Notes: generated from the sequence alone by a model not told the origin. A stretch of 64,000 bases of DNA from Denitratimonas sp037478135 (GCF_037478135.1 NZ_JBBHDV010000011.1:62001-126000), one strand, 5' to 3'. Shown: positions 1 to 9,171, counted from the stretch's first letter. Numbers and translations: made by a program.

Positions 1-407
1 TCATGCTGGATGCAGACCGCCAGCAGGCCGTCTGCGGCCAGTTCGAACGGCGTGCCGTGCTCGTCCAGCGCCTGCACCACGATCCGCTCGGAGCGGGTCA
101 CATCGGCATTGATCGTCGGGACCGAGAGGCAGCCTTCCTGGCAGACCTGTTCACCTTCGCGTTCCACGATGCGCGGGTTGACGAACACCAGGCGCTCGTC
201 GCGCGTTTCGGACACGTCGATGACCATGTAGCGGCGGTGGTCGTCGACCTGGCTGGCGGCCAGGCCGATACCCGGCGCGTCGTACATGGTTTCGAACATG
301 TCCGCGATGTGGGCGCGGAAGCCGTCGTCCAGTTCGGCGGGATCGATTTCGCGCGCCACGGTGCGCAGGCGCGGGTCCGGGAATTCTAGGATGGTGAGCT
401 TGGCCAT
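1..407 (-). CDS. def: Peptide deformylase, 3' end cut by window edge
   Basis: Removes the formyl group from the N-terminal methionine of new proteins in the cytoplasm. Reading from the ATG at 407 gives 135 codons before the edge. Motif 1, GIGLAASQ, is at residues 46-53 and motif 2, EGCLSVP, at 91-97; the cysteine of motif 2 is a metal ligand in this family. The third motif, HExxH, is cut after its first histidine at base 3. The gene is divergent from the LysM protein gene at 589, as is common in Xanthomonadales. No strong ribosome binding site is visible before 407, but the N-terminus fits the family. Family assignment is secure; the C-terminus is unseen. Confidence 0.93.
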   Translation of the reverse strand, partial: MAKLTILEFPDPRLRTVAREIDPAELDDGFRAHIADMFETMYDAPGIGLAASQVDDHRRYMVIDVSETRDERLVFVNPRIVEREGEQVCQEGCLSVPTINADVTRSERIVVQALDEHGTPFELAADGLLAVCIQH

Positions 408-516
408 GGCGGCAAGATGCGGGCTGGAGGCAGGGTTTGCAAGGCGGCGCGGGGGCGTCCGTGGCGTCATTGTAGTGCCCGCTGGCGGCCGATCGGAGGA
501 AAAAACGCCGGATGGT

Positions 517-545
517 TTCGCATCGCTCCGGATTTCCGTTATATT
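517..545 (+). promoter_or_regulatory. Candidate sigma-70 promoter of the LysM gene
   Basis: TTCGCA at 517-522 and TATATT at 540-545 are separated by 17 bp, matching the -35 and -10 consensus at 4/6 and 5/6 positions. It lies in the def/LysM divergent gap, about 44 bp before the ATG at 589. Prediction by eye only. Confidence 0.45.
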
Positions 546-588
546 CGTCGCCACTTCAGGGGGCAAACCTGCTTGGGGAATCAGGTAG

Positions 589-1761
589 ATGGAAGCCATG
601 CTTAAAAAACTTCTTGCAGTTTCCGCCGCGGCGCTGTTGACCTTCGCCACCTATGCCGTCGCGGTCGAGCTCCGTGCCGACCATCCCGACACCTATGTGG
701 TGAAGAAGGGTGACACGCTCTGGGGCATCGCCAAGCGCTTCCTCGATCAGCCATGGCTGTGGCCGGAAATCTGGCAGGCCAACCCGCAGATCGAGAACCC
801 GCACCTGATCTATCCGGGCGATGTGCTGAGCCTGGCCTATCTGGGCAGCGGCCAGCCGGCGCTCAGCGTCAACCGGCTGTCGCCGCAGGTGCGTGCCGAA
901 TCGCTGCCGATCCCGGCCGTGCCGTTGTCCGAGGTGCAGGACTTCCTGCGCAACCAGCACGTGCTGGAAGAGGACGACTACAAGCGGCTGCCGTATGTGC
1001 TCGGGTTCGAGGAAAACCGCCTGCGCAGCGCCGAGGGCCAGGTCATCTACGTGCGCGGCGAGGGCCTGGAGCAGGGTCAGCGGGTATCGATCGTGCGCCC
1101 GACGCTGCGCTACGCCAGCATGCCGACCGCGACCGACAAGCGCCCCGAGCGCGAGCCGATCGTGCGGCGCGACGAATGGAGTACGGCCAAGGGCCTGGAG
1201 CCGAAGAACAACAGCATCCGCTGGGCCCATCACTATGTGACCGGCCGCCGTTTCGAAACGCTGGGCTGGGAAGTGATCGAAGTGGCCCAGGGCCACGTCA
1301 CCCACTTGGGCGATCCGAACACCATCCTGGTGGCACCAGGTGGGCACGAAGTGCGCGATGGCGATCTGCTGATGCCGTACGAGCCATTCCCCTACGACCT
1401 GAGCTTCTATCCGCATGCGCCCGAACAGGTGCCGGACAACGCCCGCATCCTGGCGGTGACCGATCACCTGCAGTTCGGCGGCCGTCACGACGTGGTCGCA
1501 ATCTCGGTCGGTGCGCGTGAAGGCGTGCGCAACGGGCAGGTCTATTCGATCTGGAACCCGGGTGCGACCGTGCGCGACGACATCCGCCACAAGCACCGCA
1601 TGGCGGCCAATATGAAGCGCAACCAGGTCACGCTGCCGGACGAGTTCGCCGGCCACGTCATGATCTTCCGCACCTTCGACAAGGTCAGCTACGGTCTGGT
1701 CATGGACGGCATCCGTCCGGTCCAGCTCGACGATGTGCTGAAGGCCCCCGATCGCCTCTGA
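589..1761 (+). CDS. Exported LysM-domain protein
   Basis: A 390-residue protein with an N-terminal signal sequence (positively charged start, hydrophobic stretch, likely cleavage after AVA near residue 26). A single LysM domain follows at about residues 35-80 (DTYVVKKGDTLWGIAKRF), which in this family binds peptidoglycan glycan chains. The remaining 300 residues match no domain I recognise. Its place directly upstream of dprA and divergent from def is typical for Xanthomonadales. A second in-frame ATG at 598 would still give a signal peptide; 589 is preferred because AGG and GGGGA lie upstream. It probably acts in the periplasm at the cell wall. The exact function is unknown. Confidence 0.88.
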   Translation: MEAMLKKLLAVSAAALLTFATYAVAVELRADHPDTYVVKKGDTLWGIAKRFLDQPWLWPEIWQANPQIENPHLIYPGDVLSLAYLGSGQPALSVNRLSPQVRAESLPIPAVPLSEVQDFLRNQHVLEEDDYKRLPYVLGFEENRLRSAEGQVIYVRGEGLEQGQRVSIVRPTLRYASMPTATDKRPEREPIVRRDEWSTAKGLEPKNNSIRWAHHYVTGRRFETLGWEVIEVAQGHVTHLGDPNTILVAPGGHEVRDGDLLMPYEPFPYDLSFYPHAPEQVPDNARILAVTDHLQFGGRHDVVAISVGAREGVRNGQVYSIWNPGATVRDDIRHKHRMAANMKRNQVTLPDEFAGHVMIFRTFDKVSYGLVMDGIRPVQLDDVLKAPDRL

Positions 1762-1789
1762 GCGGTCGGGAGCCCAGGGGCAGGTCGCC

Positions 1790-2968
1790 TTGCCTATACT
1801 GCCGGTCGATGCCACGCCTGAACTGATGCAACGCGATGCCTGGCTGCGCGTACTGCGCGCGCCCGGCCTGGGCGGCATCCGCATCCGGCAACTGCTGGAA
1901 CATTTCGGCTCGATCCAGGCCGTGGCCAGCGCCAACGGCCAGCAGCTCAAGGCCGCCGGCGCACCGGCCGCCGCGATCCAGTGGCTGCTCGATCCCGATC
2001 TTGAACGCATCGCCGCCGACCACGCCTGGCTGGATCTGCCCGGCCACCATCTGCTCGGCTGCGATCACGAGGATTTCCCCGCACTGCTGCAACGTGCGCC
2101 GCGCGCGCCGGCGGCGCTGTTCATCGATGGCGACCCGCAGTGGTTGTGGTTCGCGCAAATCGCCATCGTCGGCAGTCGCAATCCGACCGATGGCGGGCGT
2201 GCCAATGCGCGCGATTTCGCCCGCACCCTGGCGCGCTCCGGGCTGGTGGTCACCAGCGGGCTGGCCGACGGCATCGATGCCTGCGTGCATCAGGCCGCGC
2301 TGGACGAAGGCCGCCCGACCATCGCCGTGGTCGCGACCGGGCCGGATCTGGTTTACCCGGCCCGTCACCGCGCGCTGGCCGATGCGGTCGCGGCCAATGG
2401 CGCCATTGTTACCGAGTACCCGCCCGGCACGCCCGCGCAACGTGAACACTTCCCGATGCGCAACCGCATCATCGCCGGTCTCAGCCTCGGCACGCTGGTG
2501 GTGGAGGCGGCGCAGCGCAGTGGCGCGCTGATCACCGCGCGCGAAGCGGCCGAAGCCGGGCGCGAGGTGTTCGCCTTGCCAGGTTCGATCCACAACCCGA
2601 TGGCGCGTGGCTGCCACCGCCTGATCCGCGATGGCGCGGCGCTGGTCGAAGGCGCGCAGGAAATCATCGACGCACTGGCGCCACAGGCCGCGCAACTGGC
2701 GCAGGCGCTGCGTGGCCGGCTGGAGCCCGGGCCAGCCGCCGGTGCCGTGCCGGAGCGGGAAACTGCGGATACGTCGGCGCAAGGCGATGAACTGGATCCC
2801 GATTACCACCGGCTGCTTGCGGCACTGGGTCACGATCCGGTGCCGATCGACGTATTGGCGCAGCGGACCGGGTTGACGGTCGACACCCTATCCTCCATGC
2901 TGATCCTCATGGAACTGGACGGGCGGGTTTCCGCCGCGCACGGCCGTTACGCGCTCCGCCAGCCCTGA
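1790..2968 (+). CDS. dprA: DNA processing protein DprA
   Basis: DprA binds incoming single-stranded DNA during natural transformation and loads RecA on it. The 392-residue protein has an N-terminal SAM-like region, the Rossmann core with VGSRNPT (about residue 127), SGLADGIDACVH, FPMRNRIIAGLS and SGALITAREAAEAGREVFALPG, and a C-terminal winged-helix domain (from about residue 335, HDPVPIDVLAQRTGL). The start is a TTG at 1790, preceded by a GGGGCAGG stretch; an ATG at 1826 is an alternative that removes 12 residues. It follows the LysM gene by 28 bp and precedes smg, the usual order in this order of bacteria. Confidence 0.93.
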   Translation: MPILPVDATPELMQRDAWLRVLRAPGLGGIRIRQLLEHFGSIQAVASANGQQLKAAGAPAAAIQWLLDPDLERIAADHAWLDLPGHHLLGCDHEDFPALLQRAPRAPAALFIDGDPQWLWFAQIAIVGSRNPTDGGRANARDFARTLARSGLVVTSGLADGIDACVHQAALDEGRPTIAVVATGPDLVYPARHRALADAVAANGAIVTEYPPGTPAQREHFPMRNRIIAGLSLGTLVVEAAQRSGALITAREAAEAGREVFALPGSIHNPMARGCHRLIRDGAALVEGAQEIIDALAPQAAQLAQALRGRLEPGPAAGAVPERETADTSAQGDELDPDYHRLLAALGHDPVPIDVLAQRTGLTVDTLSSMLILMELDGRVSAAHGRYALRQP

Positions 2969-3010
2969 CGTCCCACGACGCACCCGGCCGCGGGCGCAAG
3001 CCGAGGATGG

Positions 3011-3496
3011 ATGAAAGAGACCTTGTTGGACGTACTGCTGTACCTGTTCGAGAACTACTTCTACGACGACCCGGATGCGGTCCGGGACCGTGACTCGCTC
3101 CAGGCCGGCGTGATCCAGGCCGGTTTCACCCCCGCTGAAGTCTCCAAGGCGTTCGACTGGCTCGATGCGCTGGCGGCGCAGCGCATGGTGTTCCAGCCCG
3201 AACGCGACGATGCCTCCGTGCCCGGCCCGGTGCGGCTGTATGCCGAACTGGAGGCCGAACGGCTGGACGTGGAATGCCGCGGCTTCCTGATGTTCCTGCT
3301 CGACAACGGCATCCTTGATGCCACCCAGCACGAGTGCGTGGTCGAACGCGCGATGGCGCTGGATCAGGACGAAGTGGATCTGGACGACCTCAAATGGGTC
3401 GTGCTGATGGTGCTGTTCAACCAGCCCGGACAGGAAGCGGCCTTCGCGTGGATGGAAAGTTTCATGTTCCAGGACGAGGGCGAGCCGGTGCATTGA
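3011..3496 (+). CDS. smg: Smg family protein (DUF494)
   Basis: A 161-residue protein of the Smg/DUF494 family, recognised from the start MKETLLDVLLYLFENY, the acidic composition and its place between dprA and topA, conserved in many gammaproteobacteria. Its biochemical role is not established; in several species it is co-transcribed with dprA. The gap to dprA is 42 bp, consistent with one operon. A purine-rich AGGATGG stretch lies just upstream of the ATG at 3011. Confidence 0.88.
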   Translation: MKETLLDVLLYLFENYFYDDPDAVRDRDSLQAGVIQAGFTPAEVSKAFDWLDALAAQRMVFQPERDDASVPGPVRLYAELEAERLDVECRGFLMFLLDNGILDATQHECVVERAMALDQDEVDLDDLKWVVLMVLFNQPGQEAAFAWMESFMFQDEGEPVH

Positions 3497-3591
3497 GGCA
3501 CCCGGCACGAAAGCTGACGCCGCCCGTGCGGCCATGATCGAGGTTCGAACGGGTGCGGCCCTGGCCGCATCCTTTGCATCCGGGGAAACAC

Positions 3592-4566
3592 ATGACACAG
3601 CAGTGGATGGAACCTGGCCGCGAACCTGGGCGCCAGGACGATGTGGTGCAGGCCGGCTTTCTACGGCGCTGGGCGGCGCTGTTTCTGGACCAGCTGATCC
3701 TGGGCGTGGCCTATTACGCGCTGCTGATCGTGTTGATGATGGTGTTCGGCATCGCCGGCGGGCTGGATCTTTTCTCGCAGGTGGATGCGCAGGATCCGCC
3801 CGGCTGGTTCGTGGCCGCCTACCTGGGCGTGATGCTGCTTTATTACGCCGCCGCCGGACTGTATTTCTCGCTGATGGAAAGCTCGCGCCACCAGGCCACG
3901 CTGGGCAAGATGGCGCTGGGCATCAAGGTGGTCAACGCCCATGGTGGGCGGCTCTCGTTCGCGCATGCACTGGGCCGCTGGTTCGCCGCGTTGCTGTCCT
4001 ATGTGACGCTGTACATCGGCTTCCTGATGGCCGCGTTCACCGGCAAGAAGCAGGCCCTGCACGATCTGGTTGCCGGCACCTTCGTGGTCGATCGCTGGGC
4101 CTATACCGAATTCCCCGAGCGCCAGCAGCGCACCCTGGGTGGCTGCGTCATCGTGTTTGTGATCGCGATGATGCTGATGATCGGTATCGCGATACTCGGG
4201 ATACTGGCCGCGATCGCACTGCCGGCCTATCAGGAATACACCGGCCGCGCCCGGTTCGCGCAGGTTCTGGTGCCGGTCGAGGCGCTGCGCAGCCAGGTCG
4301 AGGATGCGCTGCAACGCGATGGCTCCTGCCCGGACAACGGCAGCCAGGGCTTCCTGGCCGCCGAGGCCTACGCCGACACCGGCATCGGCATCAACCGCAT
4401 CGTGGTGGACGAATTCGATCAGGGTTTCTGCGGCATTTCGGTCTGGATGCCGCCGCTGCGTGGCACGGTCGAGCGCCAGTTCATGCTGGAGCTGGATGTC
4501 GACAGCGGCCGCTGGTATTGCAGCGCAACGTCCGGGGTGGAAAACCTTCCGTCCTGGTGCCATTGA
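3592..4566 (+). CDS. RDD-domain membrane protein with pilin-like C-terminal segment
   Basis: A 324-residue membrane protein. Residues about 14-165 form an RDD domain: an RR before the first hydrophobic segment, then two further membrane segments and HDLVAGTFVVDR near the end. A new hydrophobic segment follows at about 175-210, ending GILAAIALPAYQEYTGRA, which closely resembles the N-terminal helix of type IV pilins; a soluble tail with pilin-like disulphide-capable cysteines completes it. The start at 3592 is chosen because GGGGA lies 6 bases upstream; the reading frame is open to 3553. A transport or envelope role is only inferred. The fusion is unusual and is listed as a finding. Confidence 0.82.
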   Translation: MTQQWMEPGREPGRQDDVVQAGFLRRWAALFLDQLILGVAYYALLIVLMMVFGIAGGLDLFSQVDAQDPPGWFVAAYLGVMLLYYAAAGLYFSLMESSRHQATLGKMALGIKVVNAHGGRLSFAHALGRWFAALLSYVTLYIGFLMAAFTGKKQALHDLVAGTFVVDRWAYTEFPERQQRTLGGCVIVFVIAMMLMIGIAILGILAAIALPAYQEYTGRARFAQVLVPVEALRSQVEDALQRDGSCPDNGSQGFLAAEAYADTGIGINRIVVDEFDQGFCGISVWMPPLRGTVERQFMLELDVDSGRWYCSATSGVENLPSWCH

Positions 4567-4769
4567 GCACGGCGACGGCCATCGGGTGTTCCTTGACAGC
4601 CCGGTGCACGGCATGGTTTCACTAAATAACCGGGTCCTGTGCCGCATGGCCCGGCCTGACGAGGCACCGGCTGCGCTGGACAAGTCGCGGCCGGACGAGG
4701 ATGGTGTCGCGGCCCGCGATCCACCGGCTGCGCCGACAGCGCAGCGTTTCCACTGAACAAGAAGGCGAC

Positions 4770-7274
4770 ATGCCCAAGAATCTGCTCATCGTCGAATCCC
4801 CGGCCAAGGCCAAGACGATCAACAAATACCTCGGCAAGGATTTCCAGGTGCTGGCCTCCTACGGCCATGTGCGCGATCTGGTGCCGAAGGAAGGCGCGGT
4901 CGATCCGGAGCGCGATTTCGCGATGCGCTACGACCTGATCGACAAGAACGAGCGCCATGTCGATGCCATCGCCAAGGCCGCCAAGGGCGCCGAGGCGCTC
5001 TATCTGGCCACTGACCCGGACCGCGAAGGCGAGGCCATTTCCTGGCATATCGGCGAAATCCTGAAAGAACGCGGGCTGGTCGGCGACAAGCCGCTGCACC
5101 GCGTGGTGTTCACCGAGATCACCCCGCGTGCGATCAAGGAAGCCATGGCGGCCCCGCGCGAAGTCTCCGCCGACATGGTCAACGCGCAACAGGCGCGCCG
5201 CGCGCTGGATTACCTGGTCGGCTTCAACCTGTCGCCGGTGCTGTGGCGCAAGGTACAGCGCGGGCTGTCGGCCGGCCGCGTGCAGTCGCCGGCGCTGCGC
5301 ATGATCGTGGAGCGCGAGGAGGAAATCGAAGCCTTCGTCGCGCGCGAATACTGGACCATCCAGGCCGACATGGCGCATCCGGTACAGCCGTTCACGGCGC
5401 GTCTGGTGAAGCTGGCTGGCAAGAAGTTCGAACAGTTCGACCTCACCAACGAAACCGATGCCGAGGCGGCACGCGCACGGCTGCTGGCGCTGGCTGGCGG
5501 CGAACTGGCTGTGGGCCAGGTGCAGAGCAAGGAGCGCAAGCGCCGCCCGGCACCGCCGTTCATCACCTCCACGCTGCAACAGGAAGCTGCGCGCAAGCTC
5601 GGGTTCTCCACCAGCCGCACGATGCGCGTGGCGCAGAAGCTGTACGAAGGCGTGGCGCTGGGCGATGAAGGCACCGTCGGCCTGATCAGCTACATGCGTA
5701 CCGACTCCACCCACCTGTCGCAGGAAGCGGTGGAGGAACTGCGCCAGGCCATCCTGCGTGATTTCGGCGCGCACGCGCTGCCGCCCACGGCCAATGTCTA
5801 CAAGGCCAAGTCCAAGAACGCGCAGGAAGCGCATGAGGCGATCCGTCCCACGTCCGCGCTGCGTTCGCCAAAGGCGGTCGCCGCCTATCTGGATCCCGAT
5901 GGCGCGCGCCTGTACGAACTGATCTGGAAGCGCGCGGTCGCCTGCCAGATGATCCACGCCACACTCAACACCGTGACGGTGGAACTGGAAGCCGGCCCGG
6001 AGGACAGCTTCCGCGCCAGTGGCACGACGGTGGTGGATCCGGGCTTTCTGGCGGTGTATGAAGAAGGCAAGGACACGCGCACTGCCGAGGATGACGACGA
6101 AGGCCGCAAGCTGCCGGCGATGCGCCAGGGCCAGACCGTGCCACTGGCGGCGATCCTGGCCAACCAGCACTTCACCGAGCCACCGCCGCGCTATTCCGAG
6201 GCCAGTCTGGTCAAGACGTTGGAGGAATACGGCATCGGCCGTCCGTCCACCTACGCCAGCATCATTCAGACCCTGCTGAACCGGGAATACGTCTATCTGG
6301 ATTCACGCCGCTTCCGCCCGACCGATGTCGGCCGCGCGGTGGCGCGCTTCCTGTCCGGCCACTTCACCCGTTACGTCGACTACGACTTCACCGCCAAGCT
6401 TGAAGACGAGCTGGACGCGGTGAGCCGCGGCGAACAGGAATGGGTGCCGCTGATGGCGCGCTTCTGGAAGCCGTTCAAGGCGCTTGTGGACGAAAAGAGC
6501 GAGTCGGTCGACCGCTCCGAGGCCACCGGCGCGCGCGTGCTGGGCGAGGACCCTGTCAGCGGCAAGCCGATCAGTGTGCGCCTGGGCCGCTACGGGCCGT
6601 TCGCCCAGATCGGCACCAAGGAGGACGAGGACAAACCGCGCTTCGCCTCGCTGCGCCCGGGACAAAGCATCCACACCATCACCCTGCCCGAGGCACTGGA
6701 ACTGTTCAAACTGCCGCGCACCTTGGGCATGGATGGCGAGGAGGAAGTCACGGTGGCGATCGGCCGCTTCGGCCCGTTCGCCAAGCGCGGCAGCACCTAC
6801 GCCTCGCTGAAGAAGGAAGACGATCCGTACACCATCGAACTGGACCGCGCGCTGTTCCTGATCCGCGAGAAGGAAGAGATCGCCGCCAACCGCATCATCA
6901 AGACCTTCGAGGGCTCGCCGATCCAGGTGCTCAACGGCCGCTTCGGCCCCTACCTGTCCGACGGTGAACTCAACGGCAAGATTCCCAAGGACCGCGAACC
7001 GGCCAGCCTGACGCTGGAAGAAGTCCAGCAGCTGATGGCCGAAACCGGCAAGCCGGCACGCAAGGGTTTCGGCCGCAAGGGCGCCGCCAAGAAGGCGGCG
7101 GTGAAAAAAACCGCAGTGAAAAAGGCGGCGGTCAAGAAGACCGCAGCGAAGAAAGCCCCGGCCAAGAAGGCGGCCGCCAAGAAGGCTCCTGCGAAGAAGG
7201 CCGCAGCGAAAAAGACGGCGGTGAAGAAAGCCGCCGCAAAGAAGGCCGCGGCCAAAAAAGCCGGCGCCGACTGA
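4770..7274 (+). CDS. topA: DNA topoisomerase I with Lys/Ala-rich tail
   Basis: Type IA topoisomerase that relaxes negative supercoils. The 834-residue protein opens with a TOPRIM domain (LLIVESPAKAKTI, TDPDREGEAISWHI). The active-site tyrosine is Tyr308 in YMRTDS. Three C-terminal GRFGPF-type topoisomerase repeats lie at about residues 595-735. The four-cysteine zinc fingers of the E. coli enzyme are absent. The last 65 residues are a repetitive AKKA/VKKT tail resembling histone H1 C-termini, probably an additional DNA-binding segment. The start at 4770 gives the conserved MPKNLLIVES N-terminus; the frame is open further upstream to 4701 but without family similarity. Confidence 0.97.
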   Translation: MPKNLLIVESPAKAKTINKYLGKDFQVLASYGHVRDLVPKEGAVDPERDFAMRYDLIDKNERHVDAIAKAAKGAEALYLATDPDREGEAISWHIGEILKERGLVGDKPLHRVVFTEITPRAIKEAMAAPREVSADMVNAQQARRALDYLVGFNLSPVLWRKVQRGLSAGRVQSPALRMIVEREEEIEAFVAREYWTIQADMAHPVQPFTARLVKLAGKKFEQFDLTNETDAEAARARLLALAGGELAVGQVQSKERKRRPAPPFITSTLQQEAARKLGFSTSRTMRVAQKLYEGVALGDEGTVGLISYMRTDSTHLSQEAVEELRQAILRDFGAHALPPTANVYKAKSKNAQEAHEAIRPTSALRSPKAVAAYLDPDGARLYELIWKRAVACQMIHATLNTVTVELEAGPEDSFRASGTTVVDPGFLAVYEEGKDTRTAEDDDEGRKLPAMRQGQTVPLAAILANQHFTEPPPRYSEASLVKTLEEYGIGRPSTYASIIQTLLNREYVYLDSRRFRPTDVGRAVARFLSGHFTRYVDYDFTAKLEDELDAVSRGEQEWVPLMARFWKPFKALVDEKSESVDRSEATGARVLGEDPVSGKPISVRLGRYGPFAQIGTKEDEDKPRFASLRPGQSIHTITLPEALELFKLPRTLGMDGEEEVTVAIGRFGPFAKRGSTYASLKKEDDPYTIELDRALFLIREKEEIAANRIIKTFEGSPIQVLNGRFGPYLSDGELNGKIPKDREPASLTLEEVQQLMAETGKPARKGFGRKGAAKKAAVKKTAVKKAAVKKTAAKKAPAKKAAAKKAPAKKAAAKKTAVKKAAAKKAAAKKAGAD

Positions 7275-7312
7275 GCCGGCCCGGCAGCGCTGCCCTCAAC
7301 CTGCGCGAAGAT

Positions 7313-7337
7313 GGGCCCGGTGACTCACACCGGGCTC
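7313..7337 (+). terminator. Hairpin after topA
   Basis: GGGCCCGGTG at 7313-7322 pairs with CACCGGGCTC at 7328-7337 around an ACTCA loop, with one G-T pair. It lies 38 bp after the topA stop. There is no T-run, so intrinsic termination is uncertain. Confidence 0.4.
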
Positions 7338-7343
7338 CCGCTA

Positions 7344-7540
7344 TTGCAGGGCCGGTCTTGGCCGTGATGAGGCTCTCACGGTGATGCAGAGGCGTCACCT
7401 CGTGGCCAAGTTGGTTTTCTCAGGCTTTTGACCGACAGTGTTGGGGTTCCTCCGGATCAAGTCCGGGGCCATCACCAGCCTATGACAGCGCCGAGCTTTT
7501 GCAGGAGCGGCTTTGGCCGTGATGAGGCTTTCCCGGTGAT
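7344..7540 (+). repeat. Two direct copies of a REP-like element
   Basis: Copies at 7344-7385 and 7497-7540 share the layout GCAGG-N-CGG-N-TTGGCCGTGATGAGGCT...GGTGAT. The inner part, GGCTTTGGCC, is self-complementary. This is the kind of short dispersed intergenic element common in xanthomonads and pseudomonads. The surrounding stretch 7275-7616 contains no gene I can support. Confidence 0.6.
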
Positions 7541-7616
7541 ACCCGGGCATCAATTCGCAGGCCGCGCCGCTTTTTCAGGATGCTGATTGACCGTGCTGGG
7601 CCAGCATCCGGGCCGG

Positions 7617-7835
7617 TTACTGTTCGGCCTCATCCAGCTGGCGCTGCATCGCCTCGTGCTGTTTCTGCAGCTCGCCTTCCACCGCGCGGGCCTTGTCCAG
7701 AGGTTCCTGGATCGCGCGTTGCAATGCCTTGTGTTCATCCTTTGGCGGCGGTGGCGGTTCGTTTTCGCCGCAGCCGGCAAGGGTCAGTACGGCAGCGGCA
7801 AGCAACATCGCCATGCCTGTGCGAACAGTGTTCAT
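7617..7835 (-). CDS. Small putative lipoprotein
   Basis: A 72-residue protein with an N-terminal hydrophobic segment ending in a lipobox, LAGC, so the mature protein would start at Cys22 and be lipid-anchored. Next comes a run of five prolines, and then a charged helical tail rich in Glu, Gln and Lys (KARAVEGELQKQHEAMQRQ) that could form a coiled coil. The start overlaps the stop of the upstream gene by 4 bases, so the two are probably translated together. I do not recognise a family. Confidence 0.72.
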   Translation of the reverse strand: MNTVRTGMAMLLAAAVLTLAGCGENEPPPPPKDEHKALQRAIQEPLDKARAVEGELQKQHEAMQRQLDEAEQ

Positions 7836-8188
7836 TCCGCTTCCTCCTGCGGTGTGCCGACCGGCCAGCCACGCAGGGTGGCGACGCCGTGGATGGCTTC
7901 GATGTCCACCGCGAGCTGGCGCTGCTGGCGACGCAATACGCCGGCATCTTCGGCATCGGGCTGGATGCGGCTTTCCAGCGCCGCATGGCGGGTTTGCAGC
8001 TCGGCCAGCGCCTCACCCAGACGAAAAGCTTCCGCATAGGATTCGCTTTGGCACTGCGTCTGGGCGGTCTTGCCGTGACGCCCGTAGTTCCAGCCGTCCA
8101 CATCGGCGCAGTCGGCGAAGGCCGGCGTGCTGAGCAGCAGTCCAAAGCCAAGAGTGGAGAACAGGGGCAGCAGGGTACGGGTCGACAT
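7832..8188 (-). CDS. Exported hypothetical protein
   Basis: A 118-residue protein with a clear signal peptide (MSTRTLLPLFSTLGFGLLL, cleavage after AFA near residue 26). The mature part is short, has two cysteines early (DCADVDG and AQTQCQ) and is mostly helical. The start at 8188 is chosen because the signal peptide begins there; the frame is open to 8287 without signal character. It forms a two-gene unit with the lipoprotein at 7617 and is divergent from the SDR at 8248, leaving about 60 bp for both promoters. Function unknown; likely periplasmic. Confidence 0.72.
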   Translation of the reverse strand: MSTRTLLPLFSTLGFGLLLSTPAFADCADVDGWNYGRHGKTAQTQCQSESYAEAFRLGEALAELQTRHAALESRIQPDAEDAGVLRRQQRQLAVDIEAIHGVATLRGWPVGTPQEEAE

Positions 8189-8247
8189 GGCAGGTTCCTG
8201 GAACGATTCCCTTATCCTACCCGCCTGACGCGTCTGGAGGCAGTGAT

Positions 8248-9024
8248 ATGTGGAATCCGCGCTGGGGTCTGGCAGGGCAGACTGCACTGGTCACTGGCGG
8301 CAGCGCCGGCATCGGTCTTGCCGTGGTGCGCGAACTGCTCGGGTTGGGCGCCGATGTGCTGCTGGCCGCGCGCGATGGCGATATACTGGCGCAGGTGGAA
8401 GCCGAGCTGGCCGAGGAGTTTCCCGAGCGCAGCGTGCGTGCCTTTGCCGCCGATGTGGCAATCGCCGACGAGCGTCAGGCTCTGTTCGACTGGGTCGAGG
8501 ACACCGGTGCCGCGCCGCACATCCTGATCAACAACGCCGGCACCAATACCTCGCGCGCCGCGATGGACTACGCCGAGGACGAATGGCGCGGCATCTTTGA
8601 AACCAATCTGTTCGCCGCGTTCGAGATCTGCCGCTACGCCTATCCGCTGCTGCGCCAGCACCCGGCCAGCGCCATCGTCAATGTCGGCTCGGTGTCCGGC
8701 CTGACCCATGTGCGCACCGGCGCGCCTTACGGGGCGAGCAAGGCCGCGCTGCATCAACTCACCCGCAATCTCGCCTGCGAATGGGCCGCTGACGGCATCC
8801 GCGTGAACGCGGTGGCGCCGTGGTACATCCGCACCCGCCGCACCGCCGGCCCGTTGGCCTTGCCCGAGTATCGCGAAGAAGCGCTGGCGCGCACGCCGAT
8901 GGGACGTATCGGCGAGCCGGAGGAGGTCGCGGCGGCGGCCGCGTTCCTGTGCCTGCCGGCGGCCAGCTATGTCACCGGCGAATGCATCGCGGTGGATGGC
9001 GGTTTCCTGCGATACGGCTTCTGA
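8248..9024 (+). CDS. Short-chain dehydrogenase/reductase, tropinone-reductase-like
   Basis: A 258-residue classical SDR. The cofactor loop TGGSAGIG is at about residues 17-24, NNAG at about 96-99, the catalytic Ser in NVGSVSG near 151 and the YGASK motif at about 164-168. The C-terminus has the usual GRIGEPEEVAAAAAFL and GECIAVDGGF. It would use NAD(P)H to reduce or oxidise a small alcohol or ketone in the cytoplasm. The overall pattern is that of tropinone-reductase-like SDRs, but the substrate cannot be read from the sequence. It stands alone between divergent and unrelated neighbours. Confidence 0.88.
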   Translation: MWNPRWGLAGQTALVTGGSAGIGLAVVRELLGLGADVLLAARDGDILAQVEAELAEEFPERSVRAFAADVAIADERQALFDWVEDTGAAPHILINNAGTNTSRAAMDYAEDEWRGIFETNLFAAFEICRYAYPLLRQHPASAIVNVGSVSGLTHVRTGAPYGASKAALHQLTRNLACEWAADGIRVNAVAPWYIRTRRTAGPLALPEYREEALARTPMGRIGEPEEVAAAAAFLCLPAASYVTGECIAVDGGFLRYGF

Positions 9025-9171
9025 GGCAGGCCCGCGGTTCGGCAACACCGCTGGGGGTGACATCGCCTGCCTGCACCGGGAAATGGTGGGCTGGTTCATT
9101 CGGGCTCAGCCTCGTTCGGTATCCTTGTTTGACAGGGCAACCACCATCCCTTCAGGGGTGCGGAGATTCAC

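Noticed and set aside
4593..4598. TTGACA before topA as a promoter
   Set aside because: No acceptable -10 lies 16-18 bp downstream; the nearest AT-rich bases are about 24 bp away.
6950..7398. Long alanine/phenylalanine-rich frames antisense to the topA tail
   Set aside because: These are the complement of the AAG/GCC codon repeats in topA and have no independent support.
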